64,000 bases of DNA from Reticulitermes speratus (taxonomy: Eukaryota > Arthropoda > Insecta > Blattodea > Rhinotermitidae). Location of the stretch: assembly GCA_021186555.1 (NCBI GenBank), contig JAJKFL010000011.1, positions 2,283,501-2,347,500 on the forward strand, given 5' to 3'. Position numbers and translations under genes: made by a program. The notes below the pieces were generated by a model. The model was not told where the DNA came from. It worked only from the letters and a program-made list of their open reading frames with translations, and did no database searches. Below, in pieces: positions 35,673 to 47,050 of the stretch (within the stretch, counting starts at the first letter, position 1; each line of letters starts with the position of its first letter).

Positions 35673-36058
35673 CCAAGCGTTCAAATTCCGTTATCTGTAT
35701 ATCAATTTACACAGTAAGGCATTCTTGTAATGCTGATAATTGTTTAATGGAAGTCAGGTGTGTAAATCATAGCTGGGGGTCGAATTTTTCAAGCGTTTCT
35801 GTAAAAAATCGACAGACTGTACTATGTTTATAAGAATATAGTCCGTTGGTAAATATTCAAATTTAAGACGCTGGCAGTCAGTGTCGTGGTCAGTGTCACT
35901 CACCCAGAGTCTCATAACGGTATTGTGTTAGAGGCTACAAACGTACCGGCCCTGCTTCGAAGGATAGCACTGTCTCAGTCGGAGAAGAGTATTTCTGCAG
36001 TTTATATAACTCGAAAATTAATTTCACTTTGCACAACAGCTCTCTATGTGAGTGGCGT

Positions 36059-36282
36059 GCATCCTGTTCGGAACCTCTGCATCCTGTTCGGAACCTTTGC
36101 ATCCTGTTCGGAACCTCTGCATCCTGTTCGGAACCTTTGCATCCTGTTCGGAACCTTTGCATCCTGTTCGGAACCTCTGCATCCTGTTCGAAACCTCTGC
36201 ATCCTGTTCGGAACCTCTGCATCCTGTTCGGAACCTTTGCATCCTGTTCGGAACCTCTGCATCCTGTTCGGAACCTCTCACC
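36059..36282 (+). repeat. 20-bp minisatellite, 11 copies
   Basis: Unit gcatcctgttcggaacctct, exact 20-base spacing, with C/T at one position (cctCtgc or cctTtgc). Frames on both strands are by-products. Confidence 0.95.
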
Positions 36283-36990
36283 TGTCTCCTTTAAGATCCT
36301 CTTTAATATTATCCTACCATGTAGCTCAGGCTTTCCTTATCCTTTCAGGTTTCCCAGCTAACATACTGTACGTATCACATCTTTCCGTCATGTGATACTT
36401 GCCTTGCTCACATCTTTATCCTCCCTGCGGTCGTCCTGATAATATTTTGGTGCAAATTAGGCTAAGAATATCGCCTTTCTTCTTCACAGTTCAAAGTGCA
36501 AGATTTCTTCTCTGCATTAGCGCTTCGTAAACGGCGCTGCCAAATCTTGTCAGAAACTTTGGTTGGCTGCACCTGTCTTTGTATGGTACTTTTTCTGAAT
36601 CGCATGACGTCGATTATGAAATCTTAAACTGCGGGCAGGCGTGGTAATGGCTTGACTTAAGGCAGACCCTACTACGTAATCTAGTGTTTTCCTGAAGGAA
36701 CTGAGGTAAACCATGCAAAATCGAGTAAAAATAACCGATCCTCTTTTTCGGAAGCGAACCTGGGGCCTCCCGATCAGTAGTAGCCTTTCAGCTGCATTGT
36801 TCTGCGTGTTGGTTGTGAAAGCTCTGAATGACGTACCGTGAGGTGAAATTAAATCAAATCAATAGTTGTATAAACATCTGACTGCGATCGCAAGGCTGTC
36901 AAGGCACTCTAAACTACTTACGTTTTTTCTTTTCCTTTCTCTTCTGTCCTCTTAAGTCTTCGTTCTTCCTTCTTTATCTTCTACCGTTTT
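36283..36990. other. Unassigned spacer with weak tRNA-like patch
   Basis: At 36740-36810 the minus strand contains ctactactgatcgggaggcc and GGTTCGCTTCC, a possible SINE head. Too isolated to name. Confidence 0.35.
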
Positions 36991-37800
36991 ACACTGTTAA
37001 CAAAAGATTCTATAGTCTGCTATGTCTGATCTGGTACACTGTTAACAAAAAATTCTATAGTATGCTATGTCTGATCTATTACACTGTTAACAAAAAATTC
37101 TATAGTATGCTATGTCTGATCTATTACACTGTTAACAAAAAATTCTATAGTATGCTATGTCTGATCTATTACACTGTTAACAAAAAATTCTATAGTATGC
37201 TATGTCTGATCTATTACACTGTTAACAAAAAATTCTATAGTATGCTATGTCTGATCTATTACACTGTTAACAAAAAATTCTATATTATGCTATGTCTGAT
37301 CTATTACACTGTTAACAAAAAATTCTATAGTATGCTATGTCTGATCTATTACACTGTTAACAAAAAATTCTATAGTATGCTATGTCTGATCTATTACACT
37401 GTTAACAAAAAATTCTATAGTATGCTATGTCTGATCTATTACACTGTTAACAAAAAATTCTATGTTATGCTATGTCTGATCTATTACACTGTTAACAAAA
37501 AATTCTATATTATGCTATGTCTGATCTATTACACTGTTAACAAAAAATTCTATAGTAAGCTATGTCTGATCTATTACACTGTTAACAAAAAATTCTATAG
37601 TCTGCTATGTCTGATCTATTACACTGTTAACAAAAAATTCTATAGTCTGCTATGTCTGATCTATTACACTGTTAACAAAAAATTCTATAGTATGCTATGT
37701 CTGATCTATTACACTGTTAACAAAACATTCTATAGTATGCTATGTCTGATCTATTACACTGTTAACAACAAATTCTATAGTATGCTATGTCTGATCTATA
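36991..37800 (+). repeat. 45-bp minisatellite, 18 copies
   Basis: Unit acactgttaacaaaaaattc + tatagtatgctatgtctgatctatt, exact 45-base spacing. The unit is a multiple of 3 and free of stops in one frame, giving a 247-codon frame (a 15-residue unit beginning MLCLIYYTVNKK). Third-position changes are not enriched over others, there is no start context and no flanking exon, so I do not call a gene. Confidence 0.95.
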
Positions 37801-39124
37801 TCTGAAGATCGACGATGTATTTTCATGATAATTTCGCAAAATTTTATCTTCCTTTCAGTACCATTGCTACTGGTTTTAATGATTTGCCAGTTCCGTCGGC
37901 TTTCTTATCAGTTCAGCTGGAAGCGCGGCAGCCCGATTTGCTTCAAACTGCAATTTGGTTTCCCATCAACGCTCTATTTTCAATATATGTGATACACTGT
38001 CAGCGTATAACATATATAATACTTGCAAATTACTTGTGTGTAGCCCCTTTCACCATGGCAAGTACCGTTCCTATAATCTGTGTAGGTATATGCTTATTCA
38101 GCCAGGGCTTTGTATGTTGGTTTTTCCAATGTCCGCCACTCTCTCTTTATTTTCTGCCTGTCAGAAGATTGCTATTGCAATAGTCTCTACCTGAAAGTGA
38201 AGTGTGTATTGCTAAGTGCCGTACTGAACTATTGCAGGGCCCCCTACTCGTTTCCATAACAGTACGTCAGGCCATTTACAAGAACCATGACATCCTATAA
38301 ATTCGTCAGAGATCAGGTAATAGGACCATCCGTGAAAACACGCGTCTTAAATGTATATAAAAAAAGAAAATTAGAAAAGAACAGTAAGAGAAAATGTAAA
38401 AGAGATGAAAGGTTAGTCTTATTAAAGTTTTGAGGGCATAAATTTCATGCTCATAGAGAAAAACCAAAGAAGTCAAATCATTAGAAATTCATATATGGAA
38501 ACTTTGTAGAGTTGCATAGTCTTCACCACAGGGGGGCGTGTGTTATGAATGTGAAGTAGTGTGGAGTGGGGGGGAGGGGGAGGTAGGTGGAGGGTGAGGA
38601 CCGTGGGAGCACAGCATGTCAAAAATGCAGACAGTTGTAAGCACTTGATGGGGGCAGGGGGGAGTCGAGAGAGCTACACGGTTGGTTAGATCTGCATTTT
38701 TTTAGGATTTTGTTCTACTCTGCTGTTCGTTACGGCGTCCTCACTATTAAAGACACTGGAACAGTGTCTGATGTTCAGTGCAACAAGGGACTAACTGTAT
38801 GTGTATTTAGGCTGTAGTTATACAGTCACATTTACAGGATTCTGACAGTGGTGTATTGTGACATGTTGATGATACTTTGGACACTGTCTGTCGTCTCTGG
38901 GTAAATAAGTCACAGTGTTTCGGAGATTGGATCTGTCTCCATCTTCAGGTAGAAATGGGAAGAAGGCACTGTGGCGGTCCCTCTGAAAGAGCAAGTCTGT
39001 ACGGAGTCAGATCTGACCAAGTCCAGTAGACAGTGTGTTTGTGTAGGCCTGTATGAAGACTAAGGTGTTGTTTTAGTCAGTCTTTAACACTCTGGAAAAT
39101 GAATATAATCTGAATAACCTAAAG
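37801..39124. other. Unassigned spacer
   Basis: The 122-codon frame at 37815-38183 is hydrophobic but matches no family I know. A hairpin module is at 38913-38949. Confidence 0.35.
38913..38949 (-). other. Hairpin module CTGAAGAT-stem-CGAAAC
   Basis: Minus strand: CTGAAGAT, GGAGA, 9-base loop, TCTCC, GAAAC. The 5-pair stem is perfect. Confidence 0.6.
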
Positions 39125-39312
39125 GCAAAAAAACACTTGGAAGTTCTAGGTGTAGATGGAAGAATAATACTTAAACTTGTTTGAAATAAATAGGATGGGA
39201 TGTCGTGGACTGGATTAATCTGGCCCAGGATAGGGAAAAGTGGCAGGCTCTTGTGAACACGGTAATGAACCTTCGGGTTCTATAAAGAGTGGGGAATTTA
39301 TTGACTGAGGAA
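39125..39312 (+). pseudogene. LINE ORF 3' end remnant
   Basis: Decayed codons of LGSSRCRWKNN, then after stops WDVVDWINLAQDREKWQALV ... MNLRVL and a TAA, the same tail as 17540-18103. The expected gttagcttctcaagaagg 3' end is replaced by the 17-bp minisatellite. Confidence 0.8.
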
Positions 39313-39753
39313 TTACTGGCCTATCAACATTACTGGCCTATCAACATTACTGGCCTATCAACATTACTGGCTTATCAACATTACTGGCCTATCAACATTA
39401 CTGGCCTATCAACATTACTGGCCTATCAACATTACTGGCCTATCAACATTACTGGCCTATCAACATTACTGGCCTATCAACATTACTGGCCTATCAACAT
39501 TACTGGCCTATCAACATTACTGGCCTATCAATATTACTGGCCTATCAACATTACTGGCATATCAACATTACTGGCCTATCAACATTACTGGCCTATCAAC
39601 ATTACTGGCCTATCAACATTACTGGCCTATCAACATTGCTGGCCTATCAACATTACTGGCCTATCAACATTACTGGCCTATCAACATTACTGGCCTATCA
39701 ACATTATTGGCCTATCAACATTACTGGCCTATCAACATTACTGGCCTATCAAC
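39313..39753 (+). repeat. 17-bp minisatellite, about 26 copies, at LINE 3' end
   Basis: Unit ttactggcctatcaaca, very uniform. It starts where the LINE 3' end should read ctgttagcttctcaag and finishes in ctatcaacaagaac, suggesting expansion of the LINE 3' terminus itself. As 17 is not a multiple of 3, the frame survives by cycling the unit through all three phases, none with a stop. Confidence 0.95.
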
Positions 39754-40324
39754 AAGAACTCAAATTCATTGAGTTCTTATGTTGATTCTTATTTGTTCTT
39801 AAAATGCATGAACTTTTAATTAGTTTTGAATGTTTTAAACACCTTTACAAAACAAGATTTATACTTTGTTAGTAAATTTACGAACATTCGTACAAAATTC
39901 GTGATTATGACATTTATTATGGACGACGCTGTTTCAATTTTCAGACAATCTGGTCACTTAATCCCTTTTTCCTCGTAGAGCGCGATATAATCTTTTGTGC
40001 ACTTGAGTGAAGATTGTAATCTCGTTAGAGGGGGCGGGTATCGGTACCAGGAGGCTATGTGCTTCTTCGTGGCTAGTATATCGCTGGCTGGCTGGCGGAC
40101 GGACCGTGCTCATCTCCATAATAGCGAAGGATTCTTCAACAGATGCAAATCTGAACCTGCGATTGGTATAGATAATAACACTACTTGAGACGCCATGGAA
40201 AATAATCGCTATGGAAATGGAGGAACGACAGGAATCCAGAAATAGAAGTGAATGCAGTGATGCTGCAGATTGGGGGACACCAAATTTAGAGATAATTAAA
40301 GTTTGAAATGTGGGAATTTGGGGA
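39754..40324. other. Unassigned spacer
   Basis: Nothing recognised. Confidence 0.35.
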
Positions 40325-40600
40325 GCCGGGATAGCGCAGTCTGTTTGGCGACTAGGCTACAGGTAGACAGTCAGGGTTTCGAATCCCGGCAATGACAAGA
40401 GATTTTTCTGTTCTCCAAAAGTCCAGAACGACTCTGGGGCCCATTCAGCCTCGTATTTGAAAGCCGGTGCGTGATGGTGAGAACTTACGTCCATTTATTG
40501 CCGAGTTTAAGAATGACTGGAGCTACGCCTCTATTTCCCTTATATGTCTTCGTGGTGGAGACGGGTAACTTCACGTTTTACGTGATAAATTTTATGTTCT
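40325..40600 (+). mobile_element. SINE-C2, copy 3
   Basis: Head gccgggatagcgcagtctg ... cgactaggctacaggtagac with B box GGTTTCGAATCCC, body ccagaacgactctggggccc, attcagcctcgtatttga, and a tail cttcgtggtggagacgggta. Confidence 0.75.
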
Positions 40601-40829
40601 AGGAACTGCACCAACTTAATTTGTCTTGGTGATTATGTACTGACTTAATTATTTGTAACGTGGAGGTGAATGAGTGACAGTTCAGCAGTAGTTTAGTAAC
40701 ATTTTAGTAATAGTTTTTTCACAAACTAGTTAGGTCTGTTGCACACATCTGAATCCATACTTGGGACCGTCGATTTCGAGTGTAATTCGTCACTTACTTC
40801 CACATCTATTTCTAACAGAATATCTTAAT

Positions 40830-40997
40830 CAGGGGTGCACAAATCCCGGGCGCCAGTTCTCCCTGCCGACCAAATTTCTTTTCGGTGGCGCCTAATATTT
40901 GTGGGGCCTCAGGATGTAAAGTCTTTCATGTCACCCTTGTGGCACCTAGAATTTTGAGGTGGCTGCTAGATTTTTTTGGAAACTTTATGCACTCCTG
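40830..40997. mobile_element. Short hAT-like MITE
   Basis: Left end CAGGGGTGCACAAA and right end the complement of CAGGAGTGCATAAA. 168 bases, no coding. The flanks (tcttaat / ccttatca) are only loosely alike, so the 8-bp duplication is not confirmed. Confidence 0.6.
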
Positions 40998-42512
40998 CCT
41001 TATCAGCTGATAACTTTCAAGGTAGAAGGAACGTAGCGTGATTTGAAATGTCATGATTCTTATATGCAAAATGTGTCAGTTACGTTAAGGGAATTTAATT
41101 CAAAAATAGAGCGTAATAATTTGACGTCCTTGTGGCAAAAAAAACAAATTGACGTCTCAGCATCTGTTAGGACTTATTGACTCTAAAAATGACGGCACTA
41201 GGTTCCTTCGAAACGTCAGAAACACTCAACGACATGACGTCACATCTCGACATAAATCCTCAGCATAATTCCCTTTCCTATATCAGAAGATGATACTGGA
41301 CATGACAGACGTCTGTCGGCATAAACAGACTCAAGGCAGATAATCCATACCGGGCCCATTTGACTACGACACAAGTTGTAAACACTGTCATGATCGCCAA
41401 TATGCTAGTACTAAAATACCTCGTAACTTTAATATTGTGGGTCTGTGGTATGGAAAAATGTGTTTGTCATAAATACCCGTAGTAACGTCACGTCTTTTGG
41501 GTCCCACACGTTCTTCTTAACACAGACATTGTTTTATCCATAAATCACTTATTAACAATTAATAACTTTTTAATTAATTAAAGGTTTTTATATACGGACT
41601 CTTCATTAATATGATTAAAGTTGATTAACGAATAACGAATGAGCAGAATGGAACACAATCTGTCTTTAGACACTGTCACTCATCTATTTAAGAAACACCC
41701 TGTGTATTCTGGAAAAGGACGGTTTACTCTCTGTGTTACAACATTCCCTGTTCTGAGCCGGATGAATTCAGCACTCAAACGGTACTCCATTAAGATCCAT
41801 CTTAGTGTTATCGCACAACTACGTATAGATCTTCCAAATGAGCTCTTCACTTCAGGTGTTACGACAACACTAATAATTTTCACATCTCTGTCGTGCATGG
41901 CACATGGCACATGGCACATGGCCCTTCTCTCTGTTTATTAATATTTAAGGAACGGCTCAAATGATGCAACTTATGCAGTTTTCTCCGGCCTGCGTTTGGG
42001 TGCGTCGTCCATCTTAAGTCCAAATATTTTACTCAGTATTCTCTTCTTAACAACCATCAGTCTGTTCTTAACTTCCCATTCGCTGGTAGGAAGGTTAAAA
42101 ATTCCTACACTATATTTATTACTGCATAATGCCAAACGTTTCCCGAATTTTATCTGATCGTCATTTATTCGTAATTGTAGTTTGTATTTGTTGCTGTTTT
42201 TCGCCCTGTTGAAACTCATGTCGCGTGTTTGAATGATTTGTGTTGTGATTTTGTCCGACGCCTCTGCGACGAGAAGTAATTATAATGTTATAAATAATGT
42301 AGATAAACGTTTTAAAATATCAGAAATAAGGGAATGAAAGACTAAACAGTTTCTCTTCTAGGTTTTTATGTTATGTAGAATAATAAGTTTGTTCCGACCT
42401 TTCGGAGTAGTGACCCACACAGTGTAACAACCCATGACACTCATGCTAGTTTAAACGTTGTTTCGAATATTCGAAACGTGGGGCTAACAAGCTGTAGCCA
42501 TAAAAAATTAAC
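40998..42512. other. Unassigned spacer
   Basis: Frames at 41639-41941 (+) and 41680-41919 (-) overlap and match nothing I know. A small catggcacatggca repeat lies at about 41896-41921. A ccttcgaaacgtcagaaac string at about 41207 is a half of a hairpin module. Confidence 0.35.
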
Positions 42513-42558
42513 CTGTTGAAGACTGAACTTGACATCAATTATATTTAAAGATTCAATC

Positions 42559-43690
42559 CGTACCGCGCAGTAAACACACTCCGTCTCAGTTATACAAACC
42601 AGTCAGTTAATGTTGTACAGTGAAATAATCGCTGTTTGTTCTGAGATCCACACAAAACACATAAATACAGTCCGTACCGCGCAGTAAACACACTCCGTCT
42701 CAGTTATACAAACCAGTCAGTTAATGTTGTACAGTGAAATAATCGCTGTTTGTTCTGAGATCCACACAAAACACATAAATACAGTCCGTACCGCGCAGTA
42801 AACACACTCCGTCTCAGTTATACAAACCAGTCAGTTAATGCTGTACAGTGAAATAATCGCTGTTTGTTCTGAGATCCACACAAAACACATAAATACAGTC
42901 CGTACCGCGCAGTAAACACACTCCGTCTCAGTTATACAAACCAGTCAGTTAATGCTGTACAGTGAAATAATCGCTGTTTGTTCTGAGATCCACACAAAAC
43001 ACATAAATACAGTCCGTACCGCGCAGTAAACACACTCCGTCTCAGTTATACAAACCAGTCAGTTAATGCTGTACAGTGAAATAATCGCTGTTTGTTCTGA
43101 GATCCACACAAAACACATAAATACAGTCCGTACCTCGCAGTAAACACACTCCGTCTCAGTTATACAAACCAGTCAGTTAATGTTGTACAGTGAAATAATC
43201 GCTGTTTGTTCTGAGATCCACACAAAACACATAAATACAGTCCGTACCGCGCAGTAAACACACTCCGTCTCAGTTATACAAACCAGTCAGTTAATGCTGT
43301 ACAGTGAAATAATCGCTGTTTGTTCTGAGATCCACACAAAACACATAAATACAGTCCGTACCTCGCAGTAAACACACTCCGTCTCAGTTATACAAACCAG
43401 TCAGTTAATGTTGTACAGTGAAATAATCGCTGTTTGTTCTGAGATCCACACAAAACACATAAATACAGTCCGTACCGCGCAGTAAACACACTCCGTCTCA
43501 GTTATACAAACCAGTCAGTTAATGTTGTACAGTGAAATAATCGCTGTTTGTTCTGAGATCCACACAAAACACATAAATACAGTCCGTACCGCGCAGTAAA
43601 CACACTCCGTCTCAGTTATACAAACCAGTCAGTTAATGCTGTTTGGAGAAATAATCGCTGTTTGTTCTGAGATCCACACAAAACACATAA
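42559..43690 (+). repeat. 114-bp satellite array A3, 10 monomers
   Basis: Monomer starts at 42559 and every 114 bases. Monomers 6 and 8 carry tacctcgcag instead of taccgcgcag; the last has gctgtttggagaa instead of gctgtacagtgaa. The last four monomers are matched one-to-one by the last four of A4. Confidence 0.95.
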
Positions 43691-44276
43691 GTGCATTCTG
43701 ATAGAATTTTTGAATGTTAAACTTGGTGGTACATATAGTAACCACTGGACTTTAAAGTGTTACTGAAGTTACATAAACATTTACACGAATGTAAATGTTT
43801 GTAAATAATGGTTATACAAGGGAGTAAGTTTTGTTCTTCCTCGTTTACCAAGACGTTTCATCAAAATTTGTCATATTTTTAAATTTTTTCTTTAGCAGAA
43901 TTCTTTGTCATTGCGTCCGTAGCATAACCCTCGATGATATTCGTTAATACAAGGTCCAGCGCTATATTAAGCAGCTATTTGGGCATTGACAGTCTGATGT
44001 GTTTGTGTTTTGCTAGGTAGTGCGTTTAGTAGGAATGTTGCAGATTGTGACGTAGTGACGCGTGTTCATGCTGCATCTGTGTTTCACAGCTGATGTGTGT
44101 TATGATGTGGTGGAAAACAGTTCTGATTTGCACAATTAAACCATGCCATGCATCCAGTCCTCTTCTGTGAAGAAATAAGACTCAACAATTAACTCCGATG
44201 ATGACCTTGTTCTTTGATTCTTGGAAAATATTCTGATACGGAATTCAAAAAATAAACAAATCCTAATGTTGTACAT

Positions 44277-44495
44277 AAACTAACTCCTTACAGCACAGTC
44301 GTTCTTGAAAAGCTACGATTTCCTCAGCTAGTCAAGAAATTCCCGCGCGCTATATGGAACAAAAGTATGTATCGTGTTGGCAACACTCCGCCACGTGGCC
44401 CTGTCCTGAGCCAGATAAATTCAGTCCACACCATCCAATGGTATTTATTTAACATTCATTTCAGTATCTAAGTTTAGGTCCTCCAGGTAACGGTC
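44277..44495 (-). pseudogene. LINE ORF 3' end remnant
   Basis: The complement carries WIYLAQDRATWRSV-like codons after stops, then the cttgactagctgaggaaatc block and the 3' end cttttcaagaacgactgtgc ... ggagttagttt. It lies in the loop of foldback element 2. Confidence 0.75.
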
Positions 44496-44520
44496 GTGCG
44501 AACTTTAGTAAGCATAAATA

Positions 44521-44698
44521 TGTGTAACTTAATATAAGTTTTAAAACTTTCGCGGCGACATGTTTCAATATTTTCTTCTCGGGCGCACAGCCGCGTCATT
44601 TCGTTTGAATACAACGTTTCGGGGACTAGCTCCGTCCCATCCTCAGGCAAAACTGATTCAGTGCGCCCGAGAAGACTATATTGAATGTGTAACTTAAT
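44521..44698. mobile_element. Palindromic element P4
   Basis: Body 44534-44685, flanked by the 13-base duplication tgtgtaacttaat (44521-44533 and 44686-44698). Inverted arms of about 28 bases (ttctcgggcgcac and complement). A hairpin module lies in the loop at 44611-44647 (minus): CTGAGGAT, GGGAC, loop, GTCCC, CGAAACG. Confidence 0.8.
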
Positions 44699-45190
44699 TT
44701 TTTGGTGCAGAAAAGATCAGTAATATGGCCCATTGTATAGCCTAAGCAAAGTAATTTGGAAAATTAAGGTAATGTAACGAATTGTTTAGAAGTGTAAATA
44801 TGTAATTAGGTTTAGTTTTCAAATTTAAAGAATTTAAAAGTAAATATATTACTATACGCGTGTTTTTTAATTTGTAAGTTAGATAGTCTATGAAGGACAA
44901 AAATGGAAAACGTGTGTTTTCTTCAGTTTCTGGTGGGTGTCTGATTTTAAATATCCCTTCACCTTCCGGAGTAGTCCGTTACCTTTCTGTTATGGACAAC
45001 TAGCATAATTCGACAGGAAAATAGGCCTATGCACAGTTTGAAAACCTCCCATTACTTGAAATTCTTACCGAATTTCTTGAATACCTGAAAGTTTCTCTGA
45101 AAGGTGCTTATTGATTAGAACGCGATATATTTACGTGATTATATTGTCTTACTTAACCATTATCTTTGTTGTTAGGTGAACTCTTTAGGG

Positions 45191-45395
45191 CCTAGTGGTT
45201 ATTATACATGCCACCAAGTTTAACACTAGTAACTCGAAATGTGTCCTTACAGTGTGTGTGATTCTTACAGTAAACAACAATTAGTTCGCTATGCAACATT
45301 CACTGATTGGTCTTTCCAACTAGAGCATGCTGTGTTCTCTGTGACGTACGAACTGGCCCTTTAAATGTAATGCAGATAAATTGCAGTCTTCAAAG
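45191..45395 (-). repeat. Diverged single 114-bp monomer (right arm of foldback element 2)
   Basis: In minus orientation it follows the order inner flank (ccaccaagtttaacact), monomer (ttagttcgctatgcaacatt ... gtgacgtacgaactgg), TTTAAATGTAAT box, cagtcttcaa edge. Roughly two thirds of bases agree with the array monomers by eye, so it is much older than the arrays. Confidence 0.7.
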
Positions 45396-45532
45396 AGTTC
45401 TTTGTGCTTTTATTTCCATTGTTATAAAATATGTTATAATGACAGATTATAGATAGATCGTTATATTGTGTGTAACACAGTAAGGTTGTTTACGAGCTCC
45501 TAACTGAATGCCAGATTTATTCTTATCCATTC

Positions 45533-46060
45533 TTTCTAACAATTGATCAACTCACACCAACAAACGCACCAAAACAAGTTTGTCACTGATTTCTTTATTA
45601 AAAGATTACCCCAATACGCATTTCGACACTTCTATATTGCCATCATCAGGGGGGTCGTTGGGGTTTGTACATAGACCGATGCTCTTTGTTACATCAGAAC
45701 AGTTGCGTCAGTATTCGTTATTACCACTTTGTATAAAATTGTATAAAATTGTATAAAATGGTAATTGTTTTACCATTAATTTTAACAATTTAACAATATT
45801 ACTATTATACAATTTTATACAATTTTATACAAAGTGGTAATAACGAATACTTACGCAACTGTTCTGATGTAACAAAGTACATCGGTCTATGTACAAACCC
45901 CAACGACCCCACTGATGATGGCAATATAGAAGTGTCGAAATGCGTATTGGGGTAATCTTTTAATAAAGAAATCAGTGACAAACTTGTTTTGGTGCGTTTG
46001 TTGGTGTGAGTTGATCAATTGTACAAACATGCACGGTAAATATAACGTGAAGTTTCTAAC
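45533..46060. mobile_element. Palindromic element P2, long form, copy A
   Basis: Body 45541-46052; duplication tttctaac at 45533-45540 and 46053-46060. Nearly perfect inverted arms from ctcacaccaacaaa through both hairpin modules (45617-45650 minus, 45911-45944 plus) to a central gtataaaattgtataaaatt stretch. The right end carries an extra gtacaaacatgcacggtaaa piece, as at 14922. The frame at 45975-46205 is a by-product. Confidence 0.85.
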
Positions 46061-46797
46061 AAGTGTTCCTTACACTTGTTCTCTATTCTACAATTCTTTC
46101 CCCGAAATTAAAAAAGCCAGTTCAGTTTTTACATTTCGGTTGTATAATTTAACTGAGTGTAGCATTCGCATACTGTACACACGTAAGCTAATATGCGCTG
46201 TCTGAATTTTTATTATTTTTTTATAATTTTCTATCTTTCATCGTCATCGTAGTCACAAGAACTCTGTCAAATTTTAAATGTGTGTGCCGTATTTTTTATT
46301 GTAGTTTTTCATACGTGCCCCAAAAATTCTGTAACCTTCTTGCTATATCTGGCATATGATTTCATGCAACGCTGTATCTCGTACAACAAAACCCTGACAC
46401 CTGCTCTGGTACTCTTGCTTTCTAAGCCCATTCATCATATCAGTGGACATTTTCATCAGAAAGTCATTATACCCTTTTTTTTGCCCGAAACCCTGAAACT
46501 GTAAGCACCACTTAAGTTATGCAACTTTCTTTTGTTCTTCATTGCCTTTCCACTATATCGCCATACATTTGACATCTCATTGATTTAAAAAAACAACACA
46601 CAATTTTTCTCCGACGTTTCCTGCTGCCAGCTGCCCTCTGGTCTCGGTAACGCCAACCCACTATTTACAACAATCACATTTTGCTACTTCGACACCATGA
46701 CTGCCTATAAAATCTCCAACTAATTACCAAAATGTTGCATCCTTGCATCGCTGAATTCTTCTTAAAATGCAAAATATTTCAAGGAATATTTGTAAAA
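46061..46797. other. Unassigned sequence, copy A
   Basis: Short frames (46280-46504) with no recognised family; identical in copy B. Confidence 0.35.
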
Positions 46798-47050
46798 AAA
46801 ATCAAAACACACAATTTATGTTCAATAACTTTTTTTCCGAAAATCGTGCCGTGTATAAGATAATGCGGAAAAATACATACAGGCCACAGATGACAATATA
46901 ATACGGCCCATGTGCTTTGCATGCTGGATAACTACGGCTACAGACACACTCTCCGACTATGTAATGCTTATTGATTTTCCACAGCAACAATGGATACGCG
47001 AACGTGCTTCATTGTTACTTTATACGTATATTGGCTGTCTTGTTTAATGT
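46798..47050 (+). repeat. Dispersed repeat R1, copy 2
   Basis: Matches the right half of 40-545 with scattered substitutions. See the entry at 40. Confidence 0.7.

Larger units (their letters stand above)
42513..45395. mobile_element. Foldback element 2 with 114-bp satellite arm
   Basis: Left edge ctgttgaagactgaa, TTTAAAGATTcaat box, array A3 (42559-43690), inner flank gtgcattctgatag ... aaacttggtggtacatatag. The right arm (45191-45395) carries the complement of all these blocks in reverse order, but with a single, strongly diverged 114-bp monomer, ending in cagtcttcaa. So the element has one amplified and one ancestral-looking arm. The loop holds a LINE remnant and a small palindromic element. 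No transposase. Confidence 0.6.

Noticed and set aside
35886..36395. 169-codon frame
   Set aside because: Its middle is the 20-bp minisatellite, and four other frames on both strands are open over the same stretch.
37062..37805. 247-codon open frame with a 15-residue repeat
   Set aside because: It is a 45-bp minisatellite whose unit is stop-free in one frame. Unit conservation is at DNA level, and there is no promoter, exon border or protein family.
37815..38183. 122-codon hydrophobic frame
   Set aside because: No recognisable family, overlapped by another frame, no coding support.
39289..39819. 176-codon frame with LLAYQHYWPINITGLST repeat
   Set aside because: By-product of a 17-bp minisatellite without stops in any phase.
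45617..45650. True hammerhead ribozyme
   Set aside because: Core strings CTGATGA and GAAA are present, but an extra base separates the core from the stem and stems I and III are not evident; left as an unexplained module.
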